Part shown: positions 34,393 through 43,094 of the stretch, piece after piece
How the letters are laid out: every line of letters begins with the position of its first letter
Position numbering within the stretch: position 1 is the first letter of the stretch
Origin: Phycisphaerales bacterium UBA5793
GTDB taxonomy: Bacteria > Planctomycetota > Phycisphaerae > Phycisphaerales > UBA5793
NCBI GenBank assembly: GCA_002418285.1
Contig: DIDT01000045.1
Span: 62,001-126,000 of the forward strand
DNA length: 64,000 nt
Direction: 5' to 3'
Notes under the pieces: generated by a model
The model's input: the letters and a program-made list of their open reading frames with translations, nothing else
The model's database searches: none
What the model was told of the DNA's origin: nothing
Position numbers and translations under genes: made by a program

Positions 34393-35145
34393 TCATCGCG
34401 TCCGTCGATGCACTGCCAAACCGCACTCGGAGCAGACTTCACCCGCGCGACCGCGCAAGTCGTATCCACAGCCGGCACACCGGCCGCGCCACCGTCTCCA
34501 GCGACCACGGGTCCACCGAAGTGACGAGGCCGACGTACTTACGACCGCGATCCAGAAGGCCCAATACACAAGCTGGCCGGCCAGGATCGGGCGCAGCGGC
34601 GCGAGACCCTCAAACGAATCATCGATTGACATCTGTTCGTCGAGGGGAATACCCGTCCATGCAATGAGCGAGTTGCCGGACGACTCACAATTGAGGCCAA
34701 CCCACGTCACCCGTATCGGCCAGCCGACTGAGGCGAAACGATGCTCGGCGCGCCCGCCGTTGCTCGCATCGAGCACGGCATGATCCACAGCGCGACGTAG
34801 CCAGCCTGGCGCTACCGAGTTGAATGAGTCGGGGCCGGGGTACATCAATTCGTAGGCCTGCGCACTTGGCCATTGATAGTCGTGGCGAATCGAGGCGTAC
34901 ATCGACCAGGTCGGCGATGTCCAGTGGTATGCGATGCGCGTATCCTGGCGGCCGTTGATCTCGCGCCGCGTGTGACCGATCGCGATGAGCTTCCCCATGT
35001 CCCGTTCATGGTGATCAATGCCCTTGACGAACCACCACGACCAGGCCGCATCGGTGCAGAGAACCAGAACCACGGCGATCAGGATCGTCGACGCTGACGG
35101 ACACCGACGCGCGATGGAGGACCAGCTCATCATCGTGTGGTTCAT
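34393..35145 (-). CDS. Membrane protein with C-terminal CGYDLRG zinc ribbon
   Basis: A 250-residue protein. The N-terminal hydrophobic segment (about 18-38, STILIAVVLVLCTDAAWSWW) is an anchor. A soluble region without known motifs follows, then a second membrane helix (about 190-207) and the C-terminal zinc ribbon CAGCGYDLRG...CSECG (about 226-243). The same ribbon appears at the C-terminus of the protein at 49779-50714. Its start lies 10 bases after the stop of the upstream 673-residue exported protein gene, so the two are co-transcribed. Function unknown. Confidence 0.6.
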   Translation of the reverse strand: MNHTMMSWSSIARRCPSASTILIAVVLVLCTDAAWSWWFVKGIDHHERDMGKLIAIGHTRREINGRQDTRIAYHWTSPTWSMYASIRHDYQWPSAQAYELMYPGPDSFNSVAPGWLRRAVDHAVLDASNGGRAEHRFASVGWPIRVTWVGLNCESSGNSLIAWTGIPLDEQMSIDDSFEGLAPLRPILAGQLVYWAFWIAVVSTSASSLRWTRGRWRRWRGRCAGCGYDLRGRAGEVCSECGLAVHRRTR

Positions 35146-35155
35146 GCTGCCGCGA

Positions 35156-37177
35156 TCACTGCGAGAGCGAGTCTCGCAACTGCTTCATCCGGACGTTTAG
35201 TACGATCGATTCGAGGGAGTTCAAGGTAAACAGCCGGCCCCATGTCTCGTTTTTCGGCAAGCCGACATTGGCACGACGGATGGCCCGCGCGGTCTCCTCC
35301 AGGGCCGGTAGATCAGCGGGCCCGGCAACCCATGACAGGTAGTAATCGGCAGCTGGTTGCATGAGCTTGTCTGAATCGCGCAGGGCCGTCAGCATTGTGG
35401 GCAGAATGGATCGATCACCGATGATACCAAGCGCGACCACCGCGATTCCGGTGTTCACTTCGGAATCTGACCGGGCCCCGACGAGCGCGAGCAGCGCCTC
35501 GTGGGCTGTCGCGTCGCCCGCCGCCGCACGCACTGATGCCCCGATGACTTCCTGCGTTCGATTAACGGGCTGCAGGTCGTTGGTCAGCACCGCATCCCAG
35601 AGCTCGGGTCGTTTGTGAACAGCTCTGATGAGACTCCCGAGCCAGTATCCGCCCGAGTAGATGTACTGCACGTGCGATTCCGTCAAAGTCGGAATCCAGC
35701 GCAACGCCGTAGCCAGCGCCTCGGGACTCCCCTGTTCTTCGATGAGTCTGCCGAGCCCGGTCCACATCGCGCCGCTGGGATACTGCTCGATGGCGTACCA
35801 GTCAGGGATGCGCGGCACCCGAACTTCTTTTCCGACGGCGGAGGGATCAAGGCGACCGTCGTTTCCGAGCAACCCGACGAGTTCGTGGTGTACGAAGCCA
35901 TACGCGTGGCCGGCGTCCACATCATCCTCTGTAATCATGCCCGTCTGGTAGAGCGGCGCAGCGAGCGCGTCACGAAGCGATCGCTGCTCGAGCACACGCA
36001 GTATTTCCTGCGGGGTCTGGCAGGTCCGGAGCAACTCATCATCGAGATAGGGAGCGACGACCTGCCGGCGCTGCAATCTCATCCCAGCCGCGTTGTATTC
36101 CGGCACGCCGTCGGCGCGTGACGGAACCATCGGCAGGGTACGGACGTAGTCCAGCAGCCGATGGTCGCTGATGATCATCCCGTGATCAATGATGTCGCGG
36201 CTCACGGCATCTTCGAAGCGTTCAGGTGACTGCATCGCCCACTGAACGATGAATTCGATCTCCTCAGGATCGCCGCGGCGTTTCAGTTCTTCCAGTGCGG
36301 TCAAGGCTGCATACTGCGGGGTCGACGGGAATGACCCATCGTTGACATACTGGTTCGCGTCTTCGTGCAGTCGCTCGATCGACCACTCGCCGATTCTCAA
36401 TGCGTCGATTCGCTTCTCCAGGTTGGTTGGGATTCGGGCAACGCTGTCGGCCCAGTCGTCGTCCAGTCGTCCGTACGCCTGCTGCCACGCATCAACCTGC
36501 GCCCGCACCACCGGAACGAGACTCAAGCCTTCCTCGACCGCGCCGTTCTCGACGCGCAGGCAGGCGAGTTGAACGGTTCGGCTGATCTGCCGCGAGTCGG
36601 TTGAGGCCATCTGGTGACCGGGCTGCATGCGGCGATCGGCTTCATCACTCAGCGGCGATCGAGCCGGCTCGTTCTTGTGAAGTTCATAAACCTGCCAGCG
36701 ACGGTGCCTGCAGTATTTCGCAATGGTTTCATTGGGGAAGTAAGACCCGATCGCATCGACCACCTCAATGCAGTCGGGTGGAAGATCCCGGCGAGGTCCA
36801 CAGCAGAAGACGACCAGAAGGTCCGTGAGGTAGTAGTCACTCCACTGCTCCTCGAGCAGATCTGACAGTTCGACGCCGTAAACCTCCTTGCAGAGCGCGG
36901 GTAATTTTGTTGCTGCGTAGCTCAGCGCGTCGCGAATCGGGCCGGCGTCTTGTGGATCCACCGAATCGAAGTAGGATGCCGTCGAGGTGTAAAGACACCA
37001 GGGGCAGGTCCGAGGATTGGGCCCGATGTCCCAACCGTCGCTGATATAGGTGAAGCGTTGGGAACAGACGGGGCATTCCGTTTCGACCGCCACGGGGGGC
37101 GAGGTCACCGTCGCGCTGGAGAGCCGCGCTGACGCGCCAACGACCGCCAGAATCGCAGCCACAAGTACTCGACGCAT
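35156..37177 (-). CDS. Exported HEAT-like repeat protein with N-terminal zinc ribbon
   Basis: The start is set at the ATG at 37177, which begins a signal peptide (MRRVLVAAILAVVGASARLS). The open frame extends to 37420, but without signal-peptide character and over the divergent gene. The product is 673 residues. Close after the signal comes ECPVCSQRFTY...CPWC (about 31-65), a ribbon like that of DUF2225 proteins. The rest is mostly helical, and segments such as GIAVVALGIIGDRSILPTMLTAL and PEALATALRWIP suggest HEAT-type repeats near the C-terminus. No catalytic motif was seen. Co-transcribed with the zinc-ribbon gene at 34393. Function unknown. Confidence 0.65.
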   Translation of the reverse strand: MRRVLVAAILAVVGASARLSSATVTSPPVAVETECPVCSQRFTYISDGWDIGPNPRTCPWCLYTSTASYFDSVDPQDAGPIRDALSYAATKLPALCKEVYGVELSDLLEEQWSDYYLTDLLVVFCCGPRRDLPPDCIEVVDAIGSYFPNETIAKYCRHRRWQVYELHKNEPARSPLSDEADRRMQPGHQMASTDSRQISRTVQLACLRVENGAVEEGLSLVPVVRAQVDAWQQAYGRLDDDWADSVARIPTNLEKRIDALRIGEWSIERLHEDANQYVNDGSFPSTPQYAALTALEELKRRGDPEEIEFIVQWAMQSPERFEDAVSRDIIDHGMIISDHRLLDYVRTLPMVPSRADGVPEYNAAGMRLQRRQVVAPYLDDELLRTCQTPQEILRVLEQRSLRDALAAPLYQTGMITEDDVDAGHAYGFVHHELVGLLGNDGRLDPSAVGKEVRVPRIPDWYAIEQYPSGAMWTGLGRLIEEQGSPEALATALRWIPTLTESHVQYIYSGGYWLGSLIRAVHKRPELWDAVLTNDLQPVNRTQEVIGASVRAAAGDATAHEALLALVGARSDSEVNTGIAVVALGIIGDRSILPTMLTALRDSDKLMQPAADYYLSWVAGPADLPALEETARAIRRANVGLPKNETWGRLFTLNSLESIVLNVRMKQLRDSLSQ

Positions 37178-37319
37178 CTGACGCTCCGGTCGGTTCAAGG
37201 CTCCTGATTGACGTCCAGATCGTACCCGAAACCAACCTGTACCGTCAACGGCGCCGCGGAAGTGTGGGGAATTCGGGTTGCCCGGCGGAATAACGGTCGA
37301 GTCCGGGCATCTCTGAAGC

Positions 37320-38015
37320 ATGAGGTGGACTCGAATCGCCGGCGAGTGGGCGCGGGGGCGGCCGGTCTGGTTGACCGTGCCCCTGTTGGTCTTGATGTTC
37401 CCAGGTGGCTGCACGACCACGGTGTGGGTTCCGCGGGTTGTGGCCGAGCACGCCGAGACGGTGTACCTGGTCGACTACGGCCGGCACAGCAGTCTGGTAC
37501 TGCCGCCGCAGCCGCTGGCGAGTCGATTGCGGACGGACGAGAGCAATGGCGTCTCACTGGCGGTGTTCGAGTCGGGCGAGTCGCTGGCGGGGCACGCGGT
37601 GGAGTACGCCTACGGCGAGTGGAAGTGGTTTGCGCTCAACGAAAACAAGTGGCCGGATCTGTTTCGAACGATGCTCGTGCCAACGCAAGGGGCGCTGGGG
37701 CGGCGCGATCTGGGGATGAGCACCTCGACCGACTCGTTGCGGTGGCAGATCGTGTGCGAGGCGTTCTACCCGCTGGAGGTTGATGGGGCACTGCTGCGAC
37801 AGTTGCGCGACCGGCTGGATGAGCGATTCGAGAGCCACGCGGAGACGCGCCATGACAATGAACTCTACTCTATGCAGTTCGTGCACGATGACAGCGCGTA
37901 CTCGCTGGCGCACAACTGCAACCAGGTCGTCGTGCAGTGGCTGCGCGAACTGGGTTGCAAGGTGAGCGGGGCCACGGTGGATGCGAAGTTCAGGATTGTG
38001 CGCGATACTGAGTGA
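37320..38015 (+). CDS. DUF2459 lipoprotein
   Basis: A 231-residue protein of the DUF2459 family (seen near urease genes in some bacteria, hence an old 'urease region' name). A hydrophobic N-terminus ends in lipobox FPGGC (about residue 31). The family opening YLVDYGRHSSLVLP (about 49-62) is followed by YAYGEWKWFALNE, and the later SLAHNCNQVVVQWLRELGC contains the conserved Cys and Asn. Such proteins may have a papain-like or NlpC-type fold, but no activity is established. It is divergent from the HEAT-like gene and converges with the next gene with 29 bases between stops. Confidence 0.8.
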   Translation: MRWTRIAGEWARGRPVWLTVPLLVLMFPGGCTTTVWVPRVVAEHAETVYLVDYGRHSSLVLPPQPLASRLRTDESNGVSLAVFESGESLAGHAVEYAYGEWKWFALNENKWPDLFRTMLVPTQGALGRRDLGMSTSTDSLRWQIVCEAFYPLEVDGALLRQLRDRLDERFESHAETRHDNELYSMQFVHDDSAYSLAHNCNQVVVQWLRELGCKVSGATVDAKFRIVRDTE

Positions 38016-38044
38016 TTAGGTCGATGGCTCGAACAACAGCCAGA

Positions 38045-39163
38045 CTACTTCGCCGGATCTGTTGCGCGTGCCTCCTCGACGAGCGCCTTCATTCGTTTCA
38101 GATCCGCCTTGCCGCCCTCGACCTGAATGCTCTGCGTTGCAATGGTCGACTTGAGCTGGGTGATTTCCTCTTCATCGCGCTCGCGGGGCGGCGCGGCCTC
38201 CAGTGCCTCAAGTTGCTGCTTGGCCTCGTCGAGAGCGGCTTCGATCTGCGGGAGCATGTCCTCCATCATCTGGACCTGCGCTTCGAATTCGGCAAGATTC
38301 TCGATGACTTCCTTGAGCACCCGCTTGTGCAAATGTGCCCGATACCGTTCGACCGTTTCGATCTTCTCCAGCCCGGCAAGGTCACGCTCCTGCGCCGGCG
38401 GCTCGTCGGATTTCGCTCGCACCACCGAAGTGGTCGCGCTGAAACGGGGGCCATTGAGGATTCCGCTGAGAAACGCCGGGGAACACTCGACCGTCCAGGT
38501 CTGGATCCGGTGCGTTCGCTCGTCAACCAGCGCCAGGACCGTTCGATCCTGCCCCGCGAATCGCAGAACGTGCGCGTGCTCGGCTTCAAGCGCCGGCGCG
38601 CCGAAGATGCCTGCCAGCGACCGGTTGGCGTCGAGCATTTCAGCAACCGCTGCATCATCCATTGCGAGCCGTTCCGGCTTGGCATTCACAATGGAGTCGA
38701 TCGAACCGTCCAGCAGAAGCGCAAGTTCAATGTGCGTCGCAACCTCCCATCGGACGGCATCGTCGAAGGCGCGGATCTGGTCGGACAGCCACTGATGCCG
38801 TTTTGATTCGGGGGCTGTCGTTTCCAGATAGGCCGAGTCGCCTTCCGCCCAAACCCGAAGGACGCCGCCATCGAACTCCATCCAGCCCCAACCGTGATCC
38901 GTGTCGAAGTGAATGGCTCCGGCCGGGGTTGCCACGAGCACGAAGGCTCCCGACGCGAACGTGCCAAACTCCAGATTCTCATCCGCCGCGTTCAGTGCCG
39001 TGGCCGCTCCCGAATAGATCGCGGCAGCGGGCTCGTAGGCCTCTCGCACCAGTCGCCAGCACTCCTCGGCTGAATGGTCACCGGGCGCGGCGGCGGGAGG
39101 CTGGGGCAACCCCACGCTCATCGACAGCGCGACGACGATCACACCTAACACGCTTTGGAACAT
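38045..39163 (-). CDS. Exported LolA-like (DUF2092-type) protein with C-terminal coiled coil
   Basis: A 372-residue protein starting at the ATG at 39163 behind AGAAGGAGACAAACCC (the frame runs open to 39271). A signal peptide (about 1-25) leads to a beta-rich domain typical of DUF2092/LolA-like periplasmic proteins (GWGWMEFDGGVLRVWAEGDS; KPERLAMDDAAVAEMLDANR). A C-terminal coiled coil of about 90 residues follows (EFEAQVQMMEDMLPQIEAAL; EAKQQLEALEAAPPRERDEEE). The family call rests on overall shape and is moderate. No known partner is encoded nearby. Confidence 0.6.
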   Translation of the reverse strand: MFQSVLGVIVVALSMSVGLPQPPAAAPGDHSAEECWRLVREAYEPAAAIYSGAATALNAADENLEFGTFASGAFVLVATPAGAIHFDTDHGWGWMEFDGGVLRVWAEGDSAYLETTAPESKRHQWLSDQIRAFDDAVRWEVATHIELALLLDGSIDSIVNAKPERLAMDDAAVAEMLDANRSLAGIFGAPALEAEHAHVLRFAGQDRTVLALVDERTHRIQTWTVECSPAFLSGILNGPRFSATTSVVRAKSDEPPAQERDLAGLEKIETVERYRAHLHKRVLKEVIENLAEFEAQVQMMEDMLPQIEAALDEAKQQLEALEAAPPRERDEEEITQLKSTIATQSIQVEGGKADLKRMKALVEEARATDPAK

Positions 39164-39273
39164 GGGTTTGTCTCCTTCTGGTCTGTTGTGGCGCACCGCA
39201 GGCGCAACACTCGTGTCAAAATACGACGCGGACGCCGAGCAGTTATTCCCATCGTGCTCACCCACATCCACTG

Positions 39274-41277
39274 CTATTCTGACACTAGCGTCACCTCACC
39301 GCGCGGCACCACGTGTACGGCGCGGCTCGACTCGTCGAAGAGCCACGGCCCGACGAAGGCATCCATGTTGTAGAGCAGCAATGTGTCGGCATCACATGCC
39401 GGGCGACGCTGCGGGGTGAAGTGCTCGCCGGTGTATCGAGCCACGGTGGAGAGCCTCACGGCGTCGATCAATCCATCAAAGAACGAGGTTGGATTGCCAT
39501 TGCCGTCCACATCGGCCCCGATCATGAGCGGGAATGCGTTGGTTCGACGCGAGCCGCTTCGAGCGACGGTCTTGATGAGTTGACCATCGAGGTACAGACG
39601 GACCTGTTTGCCGTCGAACACGCCGGCGATGTGATACCACTGCCATGGCCTGAGCAGCGCTTCATCCGACCTGGCCTCTGCGTAGCGGCCGTCGAGAAAG
39701 ACGTCAAACTCGGGCTTCCCGTCGCTGACGAAGAAGCCGAATTCGGACATCTCGGTCTTGCCGACGAGGCCGCGCCGCCCCCGAAGATCGTGGCTGTTGA
39801 ACCAGCACTCGAGGGTAAAGGGCCCGTCGGGCAAGCCGACCTGCTCGCTGTCGATCGCCATGACGCTCCGACCGTCAAAGTCGGCCGCCATCTCTGTTGC
39901 CGGCACGGCGGGCGCTTTGAGCACGGGCTGCACCGGGAAGGGCGTCGAAGATCCGGGGATGGAGTAACGCAAGCCTTCGGCAAGCAGATCGACATTCAGA
40001 TCCAGCATCGCCGGCCGATACGTCGCGTCAAGCGCATCATCAATGCGACTGACATGAAACTCGAACACCCCGGCTTCCGCGACGTTCAGTACGCGATGCA
40101 GGTGGTCGGGCGTGAAGACCCACCGGCTGTCGGCGCTGGCCGGCGTAAGCGTCACTTCAAGCGGGTAGTCCACCATGTTCTCGATCGCCACTGAAACATC
40201 AGTCGAAACCGCGCCCGAGGCGTCGAGATCGATCGAACCGGGGATCTTCGGCCGCATGCGCGCCAGCGCCGCCGCCGCTTCGCTGACCTCGCCGGTGAGC
40301 CGCCGCACATCCATGACTTCGCCCACGGGGATCGACGCGAGCGCGATCTGATTTTTGCGGACCGTTACGAGATGAAACTGGTGCAGATAGCCGGCCTGTG
40401 GCGCGACCGCCGATTGCGCACCGCCGACCGTGGCCAGCGTGACGTATTCGATCCCATCGCGCACGCCGTCGTATCGCATCTGGTGGATATGGCCGGCGAA
40501 CACCGCGGTCACGTTGCCGGCTTCGACGAGGACGTTGTGTACGCGATCCCAATCGTCGCCGTAGCCGCCGCCGAGCCAGCGCGGATGATGGAGAAACAGG
40601 AAGATGTGGTCGGCGTCCTTCGCCTTCGCGAGCGTGTCTCTGAGCCAGTCAAGTTGCTCATCACTCATGCGCTGGCGGTCGGGTTGGCCGAAACCCTTGT
40701 CGCCGGTGAGCGGATTGCCTTCGTCAGAGTAGAGCGCAATGAACCAGGAGTTCTTGTGTTCGAACGCGTACCAGAGCGGTCCGAAGTTGGTCTCGAAGAG
40801 TGACTCGTTTTCACCCTTTGGTTTAGGACCGTTGCCGCGCCAGTAGACATCGTGATTGCCGGCCACCGGGAACCACGGCATCAGCAAGCCGTCCATCACG
40901 CCCTTGTATTCGTGCATCTGCACAAGCCACTGCGGCTTGTCGTTGTAACCTTCGACGAGATCGCCGACGGTCATGACGAGATCGGGCTCGATGAGATTCG
41001 TGTCCTTGACCGCCTGCTTGAGCACTTCGATCCCCTCAGCGGGTCCCCCAGTGCGGTCGCCGAACACAGCGAAGGTGAAGGCATCGGCCTCGGCGGGAAG
41101 GTAGAGAAGATTGCCGACGCGGTTGGTGGTGAAGCGCGATTCGTCTGCGGGCAGGTGCGGGTGAGGCTGGCCGATGGTGTTGTGATCGTGATCCTGGGCG
41201 AAGGCGCGCTGACTCGCGATGGACGCTGAAAGGGCGACGCTCAGGAGCGAGATCAGCAGCAAGCGGGCGCGGTTCAT
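39274..41277 (-). CDS. Exported calcineurin-like phosphoesterase with C-terminal LamG domain
   Basis: A 667-residue secreted protein. A signal peptide (about 1-27, ASQRAFAQ) precedes a metallophosphoesterase domain at about 65-310 with the five-block metal site: FGDRTGG, VGDLVEG, AGNHDVYW, FLHHPRW and GHIHQM. A linker beta domain (about 330-460) follows, then a LamG/concanavalin-like domain at about 475-625 (FTLECWFNS, GLVGKTEMSEFGFFVSDGKP, YHIAGVFDGKQVRLYLDGQL, FFDGLIDAVRLSTVARY) of the kind that binds polysaccharide. The likely role is extracellular phosphate-ester hydrolysis on a polymer surface. Its stop is 110 bases from the LolA-like gene that follows in the same direction. Confidence 0.88.
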   Translation of the reverse strand: MNRARLLLISLLSVALSASIASQRAFAQDHDHNTIGQPHPHLPADESRFTTNRVGNLLYLPAEADAFTFAVFGDRTGGPAEGIEVLKQAVKDTNLIEPDLVMTVGDLVEGYNDKPQWLVQMHEYKGVMDGLLMPWFPVAGNHDVYWRGNGPKPKGENESLFETNFGPLWYAFEHKNSWFIALYSDEGNPLTGDKGFGQPDRQRMSDEQLDWLRDTLAKAKDADHIFLFLHHPRWLGGGYGDDWDRVHNVLVEAGNVTAVFAGHIHQMRYDGVRDGIEYVTLATVGGAQSAVAPQAGYLHQFHLVTVRKNQIALASIPVGEVMDVRRLTGEVSEAAAALARMRPKIPGSIDLDASGAVSTDVSVAIENMVDYPLEVTLTPASADSRWVFTPDHLHRVLNVAEAGVFEFHVSRIDDALDATYRPAMLDLNVDLLAEGLRYSIPGSSTPFPVQPVLKAPAVPATEMAADFDGRSVMAIDSEQVGLPDGPFTLECWFNSHDLRGRRGLVGKTEMSEFGFFVSDGKPEFDVFLDGRYAEARSDEALLRPWQWYHIAGVFDGKQVRLYLDGQLIKTVARSGSRRTNAFPLMIGADVDGNGNPTSFFDGLIDAVRLSTVARYTGEHFTPQRRPACDADTLLLYNMDAFVGPWLFDESSRAVHVVPRGEVTLVSE

Positions 41278-41298
41278 GTGCGATTCTCCGATATTCCG

Positions 41299-41373
41299 TC
41301 ATTCCCGCGCAGGCGGGAAACCACCGGGTCTGTCAACGCTCATCGGACTGGATGCCCGCCTGCGCGGGCATGA
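41299..41373. repeat. Inverted repeat element (21-base arms)
   Basis: The left arm at 41299-41319 (TCATTCCCGCGCAGGCGGGA plus A) pairs with the right arm at 41353-41373 with 19 of 21 matches, separated by 33 bases. Each arm is itself a small hairpin (CCCGC..GCGGG). The form is that of a short palindromic intergenic repeat found in many GC-rich genomes. It sits just upstream of the phosphoesterase start. Confidence 0.6.
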
Positions 41374-41508
41374 AGATCTGCGGCCCGCCCGATGGGCTCG
41401 GCATCGTGCATCATAACATGCACAGACGCCCGGTTTCATGTAGAATCTGTGAGTCGGGCACGATCTCCGAATGATCGCAGAGGGCAGATCGACTTCGAGG
41501 GACGGCTC

Positions 41509-41688
41509 ATGACACTTCGCCAGATTGCCATCCAGATCGGGTTGCTCGCCGTGGTGTTTCTGGTCCTGGCGAACGTACTCAGATACGCATTCGATGAAGA
41601 GTCGCCGTACCTCGCCGCCGGGGCCTGCGTGCTGCTGGCTCTTGCCTGGGCTATCAGGTTGGGGTGGTTTCGGCGGTATTTCGATTGA
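41509..41688 (+). CDS. Small two-helix membrane protein
   Basis: A 59-residue protein from the ATG at 41509 (GAGGGACGGCTC upstream; the frame is open from 41392 but the extra part is unlike a protein). Two hydrophobic helices (LAVVFLVLANVLRYAF and LAAGACVLLALAWAIRLGWF) flank a short acidic turn (DEESPY). No family was recognised. The short length makes this call moderate. Confidence 0.5.
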   Translation: MTLRQIAIQIGLLAVVFLVLANVLRYAFDEESPYLAAGACVLLALAWAIRLGWFRRYFD

Positions 41689-41780
41689 GATCTCAGAAAG
41701 TGGGCATCAGAAAGCGTGGGCGAAAGTGCGCGCTGCGCCAACTTCGATGGGTTTGCCGGGAACGTGCTGAGCTTCCTGAC

Positions 41781-43016
41781 TCAACTCTGCGGCGCGTAGA
41801 AGCGCGAGCCAATGAGGCGGACTTTCTCGTTGCTGCTGCGAGTCTTGGGGAGCATCGGCTGGGCGAAGTAGACGATGCCGCCCAAGGCGATATTCATCGC
41901 CAGCATCCACCACCACTGCGTCAGGCCCATGTAAACAAGCACTGACGTACCGACGAGCAGGACCGCTGAGAGTGGAATGAGCATCCGCCACGCGAGGTTC
42001 ATGAGCTGGTCATAGCGGAATCGCGGCAGGGTCCAGCGAATGACGATCATGAACGTGATGAGCAGGCCGACCTTGATGGCGAAGGCGATGATCTTGATGA
42101 GCACTGCGATCACGCCGCCGGCGGCGGGTTGAGGCACGAACGGGAAGAGGTGCCAGCCGCCGAGAAAGAGAATCGTGAAGATGGCGCTGCTGGTGATCAT
42201 GTGGCCGTATTCGGCGAAGAAGAACAGGGCCCACTTCATGGCGGAGTATTCGGTGTGGTAGCCGCCGACGAGTTCCTGCTCTGCTTCGGCGAGGTCGAAG
42301 GGCGAGCGATTTGCCTCGGCGAGCATGGCGGTAAAACAGATAACCGCTGCGAGCGGTTGGGCGATGAGGAACCACGCGCCGGCCGTCTGCGATTCGACAA
42401 TCGCGTCGGGTCGCAGCGAACCGGAACAAAGCAGGACGATGAGGATCGCCACACCCAGCGGAATCTCATAACTGATCATCTGGGCGCCAGCGCGGAGGCC
42501 GCCGAGGAAGGCGTACTTGCTGTTGGACGCCCAGCCGCCGAGGACCACGCCGTAGACGCCGATGCTCGCCGTAGCGATGACGTAGACGATTCCGACGCTG
42601 ACGCTGCCCGCCGCGGCGACGTGGACGCGCGCCGGCTCGACGACGGCACCGCCGATGATCGGAATCCAATTCCACAGCGTCATCCCCGGGAAGTTCCAGT
42701 CTCCGCCCCAGGGTACGATCGCCCAGCCGATCAAAGCCGGGATGATGATGAATGCCGGCGCGAGGATGAACAGGCGCTTGTCCACCTGCTGCGGGTTGTA
42801 GTCTTCCTTGAAGAAGAGCTTCAGGCCGTCGGCCAGCGGCTGAAAGAGCCCAGCGGGACCGACGCGATTGGGACCGATGCGATCCTGGATGAACGAGACG
42901 ACCTTGCGCTCCCAGAGGATAAGCCATGCGACAACGCCCAGCACGGCTCCGAAGACGACGAAGCTGACGACGACGCTGACGAGCACTTGAGCGGGAATCG
43001 AATCGATGTGCGGCAT
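41781..43016 (-). CDS. nuoH: NADH-quinone oxidoreductase subunit H
   Basis: A 411-residue membrane subunit of respiratory complex I, which helps form the quinone-binding tunnel. It has eight or more hydrophobic spans and the diagnostic stretches WERKVVSFIQDRIGPNRVGP, LFQPLADGLKLFFKEDY, EANRSPFDLAEAEQELVGGY and HTEYSAMKWALFFFAEYGHM. Start taken at ATG 43016; Met at 43055 would add 13 unlikely residues. It follows manC by 78 bases in the same direction, and no other nuo gene lies in the window. The rest of complex I must be elsewhere, or this copy is separated from its operon. Confidence 0.93.
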   Translation of the reverse strand: MPHIDSIPAQVLVSVVVSFVVFGAVLGVVAWLILWERKVVSFIQDRIGPNRVGPAGLFQPLADGLKLFFKEDYNPQQVDKRLFILAPAFIIIPALIGWAIVPWGGDWNFPGMTLWNWIPIIGGAVVEPARVHVAAAGSVSVGIVYVIATASIGVYGVVLGGWASNSKYAFLGGLRAGAQMISYEIPLGVAILIVLLCSGSLRPDAIVESQTAGAWFLIAQPLAAVICFTAMLAEANRSPFDLAEAEQELVGGYHTEYSAMKWALFFFAEYGHMITSSAIFTILFLGGWHLFPFVPQPAAGGVIAVLIKIIAFAIKVGLLITFMIVIRWTLPRFRYDQLMNLAWRMLIPLSAVLLVGTSVLVYMGLTQWWWMLAMNIALGGIVYFAQPMLPKTRSSNEKVRLIGSRFYAPQS

Positions 43017-43094
43017 GACGGATGCAATCCTAACCGGCGGTCGGCCCCGCTCCACCGCCCGCCGACCGATGCGGGAAACGACCGGGTGTGGCCC

